NCBI GenBank assembly: GCA_035578175.1
Contig: JAQMRL010000007.1
Span: 47,430,727 to 47,494,726 of the forward strand
Reading direction: 5' to 3'
DNA: 64,000 bases
DNA from: Catonia carolina
Taxonomy: Eukaryota > Arthropoda > Insecta > Hemiptera > Achilidae
The position numbers were made by a program, and so were the translations under genes. The stretch's first letter is position 1. Each line of letters begins with the position of its first letter. Shown in pieces: positions 32,650 through 44,134 of this stretch. The notes beneath the pieces were generated by a model. The model searched no databases. It was given only the letters and a program-made list of their open reading frames with translations, and had not been told where the DNA came from.

Positions 32650-32780
32650 GATTACTCCTAATACAGATGATGAAGATAGATAAAAATGGGTGATGGAAAA
32701 TTGCAAAACCTGACCGGGAATCGAATCTGAAACCCCTGGCATAGAAGCCCGTTACGATGACAAATACACCACGGGCTGCT
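32650..32780 (-). repeat. tRNA-derived SINE, copy 2
   Basis: On the minus strand, A-box-like CCGTGGTGTATTTGTC, B box GATTCGATTCCCGG, then CCATCACCCATTTTTATC and the shared tail CATCATCTGTATTAGGAGTA. Confidence 0.75.
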
Positions 32781-33124
32781 ATATTTAATTTGTTTACTGT
32801 AATTGTGGGCGTTTTAAAACTTAAATAAATAATGAATTTGTACTAATTAATCAGAAGTAAAATATGTAGAACATTTGGATATAGTATAAAAAAAAAAATT
32901 ACAAAAAATTAAAAAAAATTACTGGATACATGAACACTGAAGTTATAAAAGAAAGAATAGGTATTAGAAATGCGATACACGCTTCGAATTATGTGATTTA
33001 CGTACTTTTAAGGATATCGACATAACGTATGACCTTGAAGCTTATTAATTGAGTCCTGCATTGTTACTACATCATACCTTTTTCATTAAGACGCTGAATC
33101 ATCTGCTTTTTGTACCTTTGTAAA

Positions 33125-33300
33125 AAACGAGGACTAAAATCATTGATTGACGTTAAACTAAGCTTTGTAGAAAAACGGTTTGAAATAAAACTTGCAGGTT
33201 TCTAATTTCGTATGATTGAATTGTATACGCTTTTGCCCTAAGATGCATATTAAGACTATAATCTTACAATAACGATATTTGCTACTAGAGCAACCTACTC
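33125..33300 (+). repeat. Family E fragment, one inner unit
   Basis: It matches the inner ~130-bp unit: TGATTGACGTTAAACTAAGC, GTAGAAAAACGGTTTGAAAT, TATTAAGACTATAATCTTA. Both termini are missing. Confidence 0.5.
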
Positions 33301-33309
33301 AGTATACTC

Positions 33310-34835
33310 CTATTTCTTCTATAATTTCACACATTTCATGGGGAAAAATTCCCCATGAAGTTTAGCAGACAGTTTATTAAATAAAACGATTTTTTTTCAA
33401 AATCGTACGAGTCTAAATTCCTTTATAGAAGATAATTGGTAAGAAAATATTGGAATTTTATTTCTTTTGGTTCATTTATATTTTGGTCTCAGACCTTGCC
33501 GTTTAAGAGAATTGTAAGGATTAGACAGTTTTTTTATAGACCACCTTTATGTTTGTAAATCTCAGCGCAACAAAGTCTTCTATAGCACGAAAGTTCAGTC
33601 GAAAACCATTCACAGTATGTGCGGAATTTAGGCGCAATAGTTTTTCCTTTCCCCAAAAATTATATTTTTAACTCAATAGTTTTGAAAAGAACTCTTCACA
33701 TTTTGTCAAATAGAAGCTTCAGTTTCTAAGTAGAGAAAAAAAGAACATTTTTACAGAGTTAAATCTCGCATTTGATGTTCAGTAGGTACTATCAGTCTTT
33801 AAAAACCAAATAGTTGATACTGTGTTAAATTTAAAATTCACATATTGAAATATTGTTTGGGATTCTTATATTCTCACCTTGGATATATTATGTAATTATA
33901 AAATGTAAAAAAACACATTTAAAACTGATTTTAAAAAATTTACCCTTAAAATAACAAAATGTCTGAGTTTATTACCTTGAACAACCATGAGAGATTTTAT
34001 AAAAGGATTAGGGGTTATTCTTTTGCATATTAATAATAAAAATATGGAAAATATTAGTTATCGATATTGTGATATTATAATTCTATTCATAATAAAAGTA
34101 TTACAAAACTTTGCCCCTGAATTGTCAGTCTTTTGTTTTACAAGCACCTAGTTATTAACCAAACAAAATAATTGTCCTTGGTAATAGATACAATTGGTTG
34201 TTTACAAGGAATATCGTGAATTGAGGACGCACACCATGCGTGAACTTGGTTGATCTCTTACTTCTTGCGTATTTAGTCTATTAAAATTCAATTATATTGT
34301 ACTAGATTTTAGGCTTAATCGAGACAGAATTTATGATTTAATTGATAATATCAAAACACTATAAAATACTAAGAGAAAAAAACTGAAATTTATCACGTTA
34401 TTCTATTCTAATTATGTAAAATTCTTCTTTAAATCCTTATAAAGAAACTTGAGTATTCAAATCCCCTCCATAATTTTTTACTTCTCCTTTTTCTTCTACT
34501 ACTTTTCCTCCTTCTCCTCCTTCTCCTCCACCTTATACTCCTTCTTCTTTAGTTTAATTATGTGGCTTATGTATATTTCATGTATACCTTCTAAATTATT
34601 GTTGGAATTTAAATAAAATTAAATTTTGCAATGTTGAAACGGTACATTTTAAAAATGATCTTTAACCATAGTTTTCTCTTTTTGAATTGTTTGAAGCGAC
34701 AATTTAGATTTTTGAGTGAAAATAATTTTATATAGGTTTTTCTTCTGGATACTACAGCTTGCAAGAAACAGGAAAACATACAAAGATTTGGAGGAGGCTT
34801 ACGTTCAATACTGGATAAATGGGCCATAACAAAAG
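33310..34835. other. Intergenic, CT-rich stretch, no gene
   Basis: A pyrimidine-rich CTTCTCCTCCTTCTCC run at 34490-34550; otherwise nothing recognised. Confidence 0.35.
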
Positions 34836-34839
34836 TTAA

Positions 34840-35330
34840 TTTTAATTTCACACATTTTTGGGAATTATATTTGCAACCCATACTCTCAGTGTTCTTTAAC
34901 TATGGATATTTATTTTTTTCTTCTGTTATTCGGTTATACTGCTTTTGTTCTTTGTTGAAGCCCGTAATCTTAACTTGTTTGATCAATTATGATTTATCAG
35001 TCTATACAATTGTTTTCAATATCCTTCTTAAACTACTTTTAAAGCACTTAAGATCCATTGTTTAGTGCTCTAAATTTTTTGTCAATCATTCTATAAAGGT
35101 GTTTATAGAATTTTAGGATTCATTTTATGATCGTTTCATTGTACAATTCTTATTTTTGTAACCTATCCTGTTGGTCTAATATCTTTGAGCCCATTTTCTT
35201 GCGAAATATCTTTCTCTCAAATTTTTCTACTTCTTGTAGTCCAAGCTGTCTTATCATTCTAACGTATTCACTTACGTACAAACACCCACATTTATATTGT
35301 AGATTTATATGTTTATGTGAATTTTGTATT
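34840..35330 (-). pseudogene. LINE 3' end (family H), copy 2
   Basis: The minus strand reads CLYVSEYVRMIRQLGLQEVE and KFERKIFRKKMG, the post-RT block (CLYASE....L..L.EVEKFERKI.RK), followed by broken frames. It is the best-preserved copy of this family in the window. Confidence 0.65.
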
Positions 35331-35339
35331 TTCATTTTG

Positions 35340-36460
35340 TAGAGCTCCAAAAGTATAAGCACTTAATATGAAACACTTTGTATAAAACAAATTGTTTAAA
35401 TTTGTAATAAACAAATAATGAAATATAGAATTAGGTAATGTTTAACAGTTTTATACTACAATAATTTTACCAAATTAAGCCAAATAATAATATCTTTTAA
35501 GTTTTAAAAAATAATAACAATGTGTGAAATGGTAACTTATGAATAATAAATAAATAAAGGAATAAACAAAGTAATAAAAAATAAATAATAAATAAATAAA
35601 ATAAATGGAAACAAAGGGTTCAGTTTTATTACATTTTAAATTATATTTTATAAAAAATGAAAATATGATAAATTAAACCTTCATGGCTTCAAGGGTTAAT
35701 TATTTTCATTAAATTAGTTTCATAAAAAAATTGAGAGTAAAATTTGATTTAATTTGAATAACCTAAAATATAAAGAAATTGTATAACATATTGCATCGTT
35801 CTTATAACGGAAGTGAGTGAGGTTTCATTCTTTCTTACGTTTTCGATGAACGGTGAGATAAACAGTTGTAATTAAATCCTCGCAAGGAAGGTCGAAAGGA
35901 CCAAGTGTATTTCCTAATCCAGTGAAGCCGCAAGGACCGTCTGCCTCTTTTGTTTAATTAACAACAACAGTAATTAAGTAATGAATTTGGAGGAATCAGA
36001 CCTACCATGGTTGAGTTCATTTTAATGGAATAATGAACATCGATTTTTTGTGTTTTTCCATAAAAATTAATTTGTTAATTTAGAACAATTTAACCAGATC
36101 AAATTAAATAAAGAATTACACAGTGGAACATATTTTAAAAACCGAGAAACTGATAATATTTTAAAATTAATTAAAAAAACTAAATTAAGCTTTATAGATT
36201 TTTTATTCGTATTTTTTTGTGTTTGATCCGTTCTGAATGATAAGGTACTGAGACAACAAAGAAAAGTATTATTTCCTTTTGTTTCTTTGTTTAGTCAGGG
36301 CTAGATCAAATGAACCGACATCACTGAAATTTCAGTAATTTTACTTTATATGAATTTAAAATTTAAGTTACACCTCGATCTAACATTCCAGAAGGGCATC
36401 TGAATCGTCATGAAGAAAAGTCAATTTATGATATTTTTGTTCTTCTATATAAAGTACTAC
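35340..36460. other. Intergenic, no supported gene
   Basis: Includes AATA-rich simple sequence (35555-35605). No coding or mobile boundary identified. Confidence 0.35.
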
Positions 36461-36464
36461 CGTG

Positions 36465-36735
36465 GCCCGCGCGGCTTCGTCCGCGAATTTGCGTACGACC
36501 TAATCAAGTTTTTTAAATAAATGTGTAGCAGTAATTGTCTAGCCGCTAGATCAACTGTATATAATATATTCCAAGGTACACAAGCGCGCGCGCTCACACA
36601 CAACGTTTTGATAAATTCCCCGCGTACGACTGAAAAGGACTAAGCCTGTAGATTTAGTGAGATAAATAAAAAATTTAAAAAAATAATTAATAAAAGTGTT
36701 ATAGTCAGGCGACTGAAAAGAGCTAAGCCGGTAGA
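36465..36735. repeat. GC-rich repeat with CGCG core, unclassified
   Basis: CCGTGGCCCGCGCGGCTTCG, TCCGCG and TGCGTACGAC are the kind of GC-rich signature seen at insect transposon ends. GACTGAAAAG(G/A)(A/G)CTAAGCC(T/G)GTAGATTTAGTG occurs twice (36627 and 36711), an 84-bp spaced direct repeat. The class is not decided. Confidence 0.4.
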
Positions 36736-36739
36736 TTTA

Positions 36740-38038
36740 GTGTGTTAAAATAAAATGCTAATAAAAGTACTGTTAGAGTACTGTTATATTTAAGTGAATT
36801 ACATTTAAGTCATGTATATAATATAAGTTACTAAAACTAATGGTTAGCTAAAAATAATATTAAGCTACTTTTAAGTTATATATTTATATATATTTTAACC
36901 CAAGTTAGTACATTGATGTGTGAATTAACTTTAGGATTAAGTTAGAGATTTAAGAAATTAATGTTTATACAACACTGTGTAAGTGGCATTAGAAAATAAG
37001 TGCTAGCACCAGTGGGTGACTGCATAATTATATACATGGGGGGGGGATAATATTGCTAAAGAAAAACTGGTTCGTTAGTTTTAAGTAACTAGTTGCAGTA
37101 AATAAAATAAAAGATAGCAGGTAACAAAATTTTGGGGCCAAGTAAGTAATGTGTAACTCATACAGCGCACTTCTCGCTTTATCTGGAAGTGTTTGTTTCT
37201 TGTGTCGTATTATAGGATCTATTTTGGACGTTCAATTTACTCTTATGCAGCTTTCTCAAGATATACCTACAAACAGTTGCCTGACGTTCATCATCAGAAA
37301 TTTTTCAAAATATTATTATACTAGCCTAACTACAAAGTAAAAAATATATATTTCTAAATGGCAACTAATTAAATAATATCGTTTAAGAATACACTAAATC
37401 AGTTTTAACTATTTTTTATGTACTTATAAATGTTAATTTTCTATTAAACAAAATGTGTCAAAGAACAGACTGTGAATTACTGAAATCAAACAGAATTTGA
37501 CATTGTATTTACTAATTTACTTTCTACAAACAGTTTATTAAGCACGAGTACGAAGGTATTCTTTAATGATGTTTGTGTGTTAGTTTTTAAAACTTAGTAT
37601 AACAGTTTTTAAAAGACAGTTAGTTATTTACGTTGGTAAATAGATGCGGCAGTTGTCTTTGCTCATTGTAATCATTGCATAGTGTCGCCTTTTGTTCCGC
37701 TATTTCATTATTTTTAACTTCCTGTATTTCCGATGGCAATCTTAATATCATACGATATTCTTTTTTGTTTTAGTCAGTAGTAACACCAAGAATAAAAATA
37801 ACAACGGCTAATTACAATGAAATCAATCCGGTGTAGCGAAAAGTTTTTATTTTAATATTTAAATTGTCTAATTAAAAACTAGAAATAACTTCCATAGATT
37901 AAATATTTTTCTTGATTATTTCGATTTATTAAATTATGTTTACTTCGGTTCGTTTAATTTATAATGTATTTTCTCTTCGATTTTCTTTCCCGCTGTTACT
38001 GAACAGATTTAGACGGAATTTTCGGAAATAATTATAGC
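36740..38038. other. Intergenic, no supported gene
   Basis: AT-rich; a G9 run at 37039. The 63-codon frame at 37149-37340 is not recognised. Confidence 0.35.
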
Positions 38039-38039
38039 A

Positions 38040-38135
38040 AGCTGTGTTGGGGGGTAGATTCACATAACGAGCAATGTCTCATGAAAAACCCCTCTTTGCC
38101 TTTTACAAACTTACCACTACATTCGTTTACCACAA
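38040..38135 (+). repeat. Family I repeat, copy 2
   Basis: GGGGGGTAGATTCACATAAC, then TGTCTCATGAAAAACCCC and TTTTACAAACTTAC, aligned with 6047-6140. Confidence 0.45.
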
Positions 38136-38281
38136 ACGAACCACTGTACCACTTGACGGCCAATGGTATAGTACTAAGTATTGATTTAACGCTCAATATA
38201 ATTAAAGAATGTTTTACCAAAAACATTTTTTTCTCAAAACGGCTGTTTTGAGAATTGAAGGGTATAAAAAAGAGGCTGCTG

Positions 38282-39165
38282 TAAGAAAAGGTGTACGACA
38301 AGGATAATCATTGTCACCACTACTTTTTAACTTGTATGTAGAAGAAGCCATAAATGAAGCGAAGGAAAAATTTGACGCAGGAATGAAAATTCAAGGAAAA
38401 ACAATAAAAATGCTGAGATTCGCCTATTTTATAGTAGTATTAGCCGAGACAAAGAAAGGACTAGAGGATATCTTAAATGGAATTGATGAAATCATAAGAA
38501 AGGATTACTTCATGAAAATTAATAAGAACAAAATAAAAGTGTTGTGCAGCAGCAAGAGTGGTTTAGAAGAGATTAAAAATTTAAAAGTACGCAACTAAAA
38601 TACAGGAAGTTAGGGAATTCTGCTATTTAGGAAGTAAAATAACAAAGAATGGTAGAAGAACAAGTGATATCAAAAGTAGAATTGCTCAAGCTAGAAAAGC
38701 CTTTGAAATGAAAAACAGCTTACTGACTACAATCATTGATTTACATATTAGCAAAAATTTCTTAAAACACTATGTTTAGAGCGTAGCATTATACGGGAGG
38801 AAACATGGGTGATAGGGGCTGCAAGAAGGAAAAGATAGAAGCTTTTGATATGCGGTATTAAAGGAAAATGTTAAAGATTAGGTGGGTGGACAAGATAAGT
38901 AATTTAGAGGTTCTTAGGCGAGTGGATGAAAAAAGAAGTGTATGGAAGCATCTTACCAGAAGAAGGGATAGGCTAGTGGAGCATATCTTAAGACATCCAG
39001 GTATTGGTCTATCAATATTGGAGGGTAATATTGAGGGAGTGAATTGTAGGGGGAGGCAAAGGTTAGAGTTTATAAAGAAAATTACAAAAGATATAGAGTG
39101 TTATAGGTATGTAAATATGAAACGACTTGCGCAAGATAGAACAGCTTGGAGAACTGCATAAAACC
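38282..39165 (+). pseudogene. LINE (RTE/Jockey-like) RT and C-terminal fragment
   Basis: From 38282 the frame reads KGVRQG-stop-SLSPLLFNLY, VEEAINEAKEKF, KIQGKTIKMLRFAYFIVVLA, KKGLEDILNGIDEIIRK, MKINKNKIKVLCSSKSG: RT motifs around the active site. The catalytic F/Y-A-D-D box is now FAYF, and one stop replaces the Cys of RQGC. After frameshifts the tail at 38868-39161 reads HILRHPGIGLSILEGNIEG, CRGRQRLEFIKKITKD and MKRLAQDRTAWRTA, nearly the same as 2905-3352, so both come from one family. It ends at KPVERLMTK-like sequence and is inactive. Confidence 0.8.
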
Positions 39166-39294
39166 AGTCGAGAGACTGATGACAAAAGAAATAATTAGAG
39201 AAGAGCAGTGGAAGATGTAGGCTATATGGGGATCTACATTATCTGAGTTGGACTATAATAAATACATCATACCTAAAAGTATAACATAATAAAT

Positions 39295-39415
39295 GTAGTG
39301 GCCAGCACAACTGGCTTTAATGCCGGGGTTCCGTGTTCGATACCTGCTTAGGTCATTTTATCATCTGTATATAATCTTATATCATCATCTACAAGTAAAG
39401 GCTTACTAAGCATCA
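39295..39415 (+). repeat. tRNA-derived SINE, copy 3 (5'-truncated)
   Basis: GTGGCCAGCACAACTGGCTT, B box TGTTCGATACCTGC, then CATTTTATCATCTGTATATA and the diverged family tail. It directly borders the A/T palindrome. Confidence 0.6.
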
Positions 39416-39444
39416 TTGCTAAAAAATAAAATAATAATAAAAAA

Positions 39445-40083
39445 AATTTCAAAAAAAATTTTTGAAAAATTTTTTTTCAAAAAAAATTTAAAAAATTTAA
39501 AAAACGCTTAAATTTAACAATTACTTAAAAAAAGTAACTAAAAAGAAAAAAATAAAAAAAAATTTACAAAAAAAAATTACAAAAAAAATCACAGAAAAAC
39601 AATTATAAAAAAAATAAAAAAAAAAAAAAAATTTTTAAGAAACGCTATTATTTAACAATGATTCAAATAAAAAATGAACTAAAAAGAAAAAATAAAAAAA
39701 ATTACAAAAAAAATTACAGACATTACTGTTACAAATAAAAGCGTGGCGCATTTTATTGTAAAATATTCGTTGTATAAAAATGCGCCACGCTTTTATTTGT
39801 AACAGTAATGTCTGTAATTTTTTTTGTAATTTTTTTTATTTTTTCTTTTTAGTTCATTTTTTATTTGAATCATTGTTAAATAATAGCGTTTCTTAAAAAT
39901 TTTTTTTTTTTTTTTTATTTTTTTTATAATTGTTTTTCTGTGATTTTTTTGTAATTTTTTTTTGTAAATTTTATTTATTTTTTTCTTTTTAGTTAGTTTT
40001 TTTAAGTAATTGTTAAATTTAAGCGTTTTTTAAATTTTTTTTGAAAAAAAATTTTTTCAAAAATTTTTTTTGAAATTTTTTTG
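39445..40083. repeat. Near-perfect ~300-bp-arm palindrome, A-rich left, T-rich right
   Basis: The left arm (about 39445-39754) and the right arm (about 39777-40083) are reverse complements with few differences, around a ~22-bp centre. Landmarks next to the centre are AGCGTGGCGCATTTT and its complement; further out are ATTACAGACATTACTGTTAC, AACGCTATTATTTAACAATG and AACGCTTAAATTTAAC. The arms are poly-A/poly-T runs spaced by these short unique words. It has no ORF and no obvious TSD, and would form a very stable hairpin. Confidence 0.9.
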
Positions 40084-40099
40084 TAATTTTTTTTTACAA

Positions 40100-40395
40100 A
40101 CACCTATTGTCATCGAAGATAAACAAGTGTGCAAAGTTTGATTCATATTGATACGGTAGAAGTATTAAAATTTTAAGTTGCCAGATTTGATGGATCCAAG
40201 AGTAAGTTATTTTGTAATAAAAAAGCGTTTAAAAAAAATTTTTTTGTAAATTTTTTTTTATGACAGCGTATTGTCATCGAAGATAAACAAGTGTGCAAAG
40301 TTTCATTCATATTGATACAGTAGAAGTATTAAAATTTTAAGTTGCAAGATTTTATGGATCCATGAGTAAGTTAAATAAAAGCGTTTAAAAAAGTA
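40100..40395 (+). repeat. Two tandem copies of a ~160-bp unit
   Basis: CACCTATTGTCATCGAAGAT at 40101 and AGCGTATTGTCATCGAAGAT at 40265 start parallel copies sharing AAACAAGTGTGCAAAGTTT, GATAC(G/A)GTAGAAGTATTAAA and TTTTAAGTTGC(C/A)AGATTT. Each ends in AAAGCGTTTAAAAAA, a word also present in the palindrome arms, so the two structures may belong to one element. Confidence 0.75.
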
Positions 40396-40399
40396 TTTA

Positions 40400-41125
40400 A
40401 TAGTTAATAATAAAACAGTCCATCTTATTTCTTTAGGCAGGCTGATCTGATCTGCAGGCCACCTTTAAGTTGGCGTGATTATTTTTGGTATGAAAGGCAA
40501 TATGCAATACGCGCAGGGCCGTACATTACACTCATCGTTCAGTTAGAATACGCTTTGCGCTTGACCAGTGCCGTAGACCATCTCTGAATTTGTGAATCCA
40601 AGACCAAGCCACAAGTTAGTATTGTAGCCGCACTGGGTGTTGTATGTCACTTGTGTGTGTTTTTATATGTTGATTTTCAATATTTTTCAATTTCTAAATT
40701 TTTTATTTTAATTAAATATAATATGAAGTAATTAAGCAAAATAATTTATATATTATTTAATTGATTTTGTTAAATTTTAAAATGCCTTTTAGATTTTATA
40801 TGTGGATTTATATTGTAACATAAGAGTGATACAAGCCTACTGGAAATACTTAACGGAATAAATGGTTTATTATGAGAAATTAAGTGTACGGTAACAAGGA
40901 TGATAGCTAAAATTAGCTGAAACACGGGGAGTGGTTTTGTTTTTGAAAGCAGGTTCCTTTTTGTCCACTATAGAACTGGCTTGCTAAGCCTAACTTAGCT
41001 AATGGTTGGAGTATTTCTTAGTCAGGTTCCTACTCTTTGACCTGTAAGGCTTGGACGACCCTACCAGTAGCTACACTACCGCCGGCATAGCTCTCCGGGT
41101 CACTGGAACACGTAGTCTCCACCAC
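40400..41125. other. Intergenic, no supported gene
   Basis: The GC rise at 40440-40640 suggests repeat-derived sequence; no frame or terminus was identified. Confidence 0.3.
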
Positions 41126-41129
41126 CACA

Positions 41130-41715
41130 TCAATGTCTTATACTCCCTTTGTGGACGGAAAGATAGATGGAGAGATAACAAAGCGGTTGCAAAAAGGAGG
41201 AAATATATACCAAGCGGTAAAACACTTGTTTTACCGCTTGGTAAAGTCAGTCCGCGTTGACAGAAAGATACAAGAGAAGGCCAAATTAATGATTTATACT
41301 TTCTATTATGCAACAGCAGTGCTATATGGAGCGGAAACGTGGGGGATGAATGAGAGGAATTGGAGTAGGTTACAGACAGGGGAGAAGTTCCTAAGAGCAA
41401 TAAAGGGTATGGGCAAGAAGAGACAGAATAAAGAGTACCGAGATTAGAGCCGAGCTAAATGTGGAAGATATGAGGGAGAGGATGGAGAAAATAAGGATAA
41501 GATGGTATTGCCATATGAAGAGAATGGGGGAGGAAAGGTTGCCTAGAAGGATGGAAGAAGGAAGAGTGGACGGAACGAGATCAAGAGGACGACCAAGGAA
41601 AAGATGGAACGATGAAATCAAGAGGAGTGCGGAGGGACGGGGATACAACTGGGAACGAATAGAGGAGAAATGGTGGACGGACAGATGAAAATGGAGAGGC
41701 TTGGTGAACACCCAG
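41130..41715 (+). pseudogene. LINE 3' end of a second family (frameshifted)
   Basis: Frame 1 (41133-41447) reads KIDGEITKRLQKGGNIYQAV, VLYGAETWGMNERNWSRLQT, GEKFLRAIKGMGKKRQN. A shift near 41440-41455 leads into VEDMRERMEKIRIRWYCHMK, RMGEERLPRRMEEGRVDGTR, SRGRPRKRWNDEIKR. These are the standard RT-connection, YGAETW, RWYGH and RGRPRKRW blocks of insect LINE proteins. The family differs from the copy at 38282. A 36-bp palindrome is embedded at 41208-41243. The RT catalytic part is absent. Confidence 0.8.
41208..41243. repeat. Perfect 17-bp inverted repeat with 2-bp loop
   Basis: TACCAAGCGGTAAAACA at 41208-41224 and its exact complement at 41227-41243 are separated by CT. It falls inside the LINE frame at a place where the protein family has no such repeat, so the sequence is a local rearrangement or a small insertion. 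Confidence 0.9.
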
Positions 41716-42369
41716 ACCCGGGGATAGCTGGAACGGGCACAAGATATACATACGGGGAGTGGGTCTTTGTTATGTCTATTATTGATAATTTGGACTATGT
41801 TGTGGATTGTTCTGAAAAGCGCAGAAAGTGCAAGAGTCTCGATTGTTTAAGAAACTATCAGATGCAGGTATAAAAACAGTTGGCGCCTTTGTAGCCAGGC
41901 ATATATACTTGAACCGTAAATGGAATTAGTGTTGTTGAGCTTATTCGAAATAGTATAGGACCAGTTCTGAATCATGTTGATAGTACGTGTGTGTACGGTT
42001 GGTTGTAAGTGATTGTGGAAGGTAAATCATTGTTTTAATTATAGTGACAGTATCTATTTATAGTCGAGTTTAGTTTAAGCTTTAAGTTTTGTAATTAATT
42101 TCATTGGAATAATCTAATCGTAATTTTTTAGTAGTATAAGCTTAACAATTAATTATAATTATTAACCGTGTGAATAAATAATTGTTTAAAGGAAGTCTGT
42201 TAATTATTTATTTTACCCAAATTCCGATGAACCTAGTTTTAAGTGTTACAATATTTTATGTAACATCTAAATATTTTGCTGATTATTAATGTAATATTCT
42301 ACTTACTAAATTACAATAATTAACTAGATTTAAAATTTTACATATTTTATATCTAGTGAACAGGAGTTA

Positions 42370-42450
42370 TGGCTCATGATTTAAGTTCGTTAAAAGAAAA
42401 GGGGGTTAGTTATTCTATGAGAAATTACCCATTGCGTGAATCTACCCTCT
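42370..42450 (-). repeat. Family I repeat, copy 3
   Basis: The minus strand reads GGTAGATTCACGCAATGGGT, then TTCTCATAGAATAAC, CCCCTTTT, CGAACTTAAATCATGAGCC; it aligns with 6047-6140. Confidence 0.5.
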
Positions 42451-42454
42451 GTCA

Positions 42455-44045
42455 TAAAAAAGATTAACTTTCTCATCACAACACGGGAAAGTACAAATCG
42501 ATTTGGAAAAAGTAATTTTCTGGTGAAGTTTTTTAATATATTCTGTCATATTAAGATGTGAATTCTCAAAAGAAATGTGAACATGTAGTTTTATATGATT
42601 AAATACATTTCGTTCGTCACAGTTTCACATGAAATTAAAATTAACTCTTATTAGAATTAAATTTATATAAAGAATTCTTGTAAAAGGATTAGAGCAAGAT
42701 AACTTTCTGATATTTTTTTCTTTTCAATGGTCGCAATCATATATAATAAGGATGCGATATTAAAAATGCGGTTGGTTCAATATATAAATTTTACGCTGCT
42801 ATGCTATGTGCAGTTTTCAAGCGACATTGTTTAAGAACATTGCACTCGGAATTGATCCGGAAAACCGCGGGAAGCCTCCGTGGGCAGACCAGAACAGAAT
42901 ACTACCACTGATATGCCGGGGCTTGCGCTAGGCAAGTGCTGTCGATTTTACCGCGCGACCACAACGAAGAGAAATAGAACGCGTCACACGTACGTGCGAT
43001 TTAGTCTTCAATATAATACTAAAAATAAAAAATGTCATTTAATTTGTGTTTTTTATTAGTAAATAACGATGATTTTTAATTTTTTTAACAACTTATTTTT
43101 TAAAATATTGAACTTATTTCTCTGCAAGTTAAACCAATTCAACTTTAACCAGATTCCGTACTTTGTAGACCATTATTTAAAGAACTTAATTAGCTAACAT
43201 TTCCCTCAATCTACATTTTTGAGGTGATCAAATAATTATATATTTTTTGCCTTGCGCAAAATTCTTTTTATATTCCACAAATACTTTCCATAATGCAGAT
43301 TTTGAGCCTTACTGCATGTTGGATGAAGTCCTTAACGATTACTACGCTGCTAACTACAACACTAAATTTCTTGTATAAGAACTACTTATGTATGGAAAAT
43401 ATTTATAAATAAATTACCTTAACCTTTAAAAGTGCTAGTGAACTGTATTTTTAACAAAAAGCTGAAAAATTTATTGATTGATCATATTTTTTTTAGTGTA
43501 TAAGTGTTTCTTGCTAAATAATATTTGGGTATTCTAAATTCAGTTCTTAAATTTTTTATTGTCTTGAATTATTAGAGTCACGTTAAATGACAACACATTT
43601 CCAGAAGTTTTCTTGTGATATATTAGCTTGTTTTCATTGTAGGCTTTTCTTCTTTCTTCAATCAATAACTTCTTAAGTTTTTTTGTTTTCTTAGAGGCTC
43701 GGTAATCAATAATCTATACTTTAATCAGTACCAATATGTTTTCCTATTTTATTCTGATTTTTAAATATCATTTATAACTTCTTTAACTATTTATTAGAAA
43801 ACCTTATAACATTTCTTTTACATTTAATATAAATTATTTCAAGTAGTTCAACTATTTTTTTTTATCAGCGACTACTCTACTTCGTTTTATCGATACAACC
43901 ATTTTATTGGGCTTTTTGTACTAGGACACCATGTATCCCAATTAAACGGATTTTACTGTAGTTACTGTTAGTAGTATTACAAACATCATAGTTAACTTAG
44001 TTAAAAATTATGTTATGAACTTATTTTTATTATTATTTATTTCTA
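42455..44045 (-). other. Mostly featureless; weak LINE family H trace at 43565-43830
   Basis: 43565-43830 shows the family H words (CCAGAAGTTTTC, GTAGGCTTTTCTTC, GGTAATCAATAATC) in diverged form. The rest shows no gene. A short GC-rich patch at 42850-42990 (CGGAATTGATCCGGAAAACC) looks like a SINE or tRNA-like relic but has no clear A/B boxes. Confidence 0.35.
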
Positions 44046-44050
44046 TTTAG

Positions 44051-44134
44051 GAAATTCATAATCTGTTGGAACAATCAGTGAATGTGATAACACAAAATTT
44101 GGAAAAAATTAACATGGTAAATAAACGTGAGTAG
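44051..44134 (+). CDS. Candidate terminal exon, unknown gene
   Basis: A strong acceptor (ATTTATTTCTATTTAG) is followed by an open frame EIHNLLEQSVNVITQNLEKI, NMVNKRE and a stop at 44132-44134. The residues have heptad-like spacing of I/L/V and would form an amphipathic helix or coiled coil. A competing donor (ATG|GTAAAT) at 44117 or (AAAC|GTGAGT) could make it internal. No partner exon was found upstream on the + strand, so this may be the last exon of a gene with long introns or simply a chance frame. I do not recognise the protein. Confidence 0.3.
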   Translation, partial: EIHNLLEQSVNVITQNLEKINMVNKRE

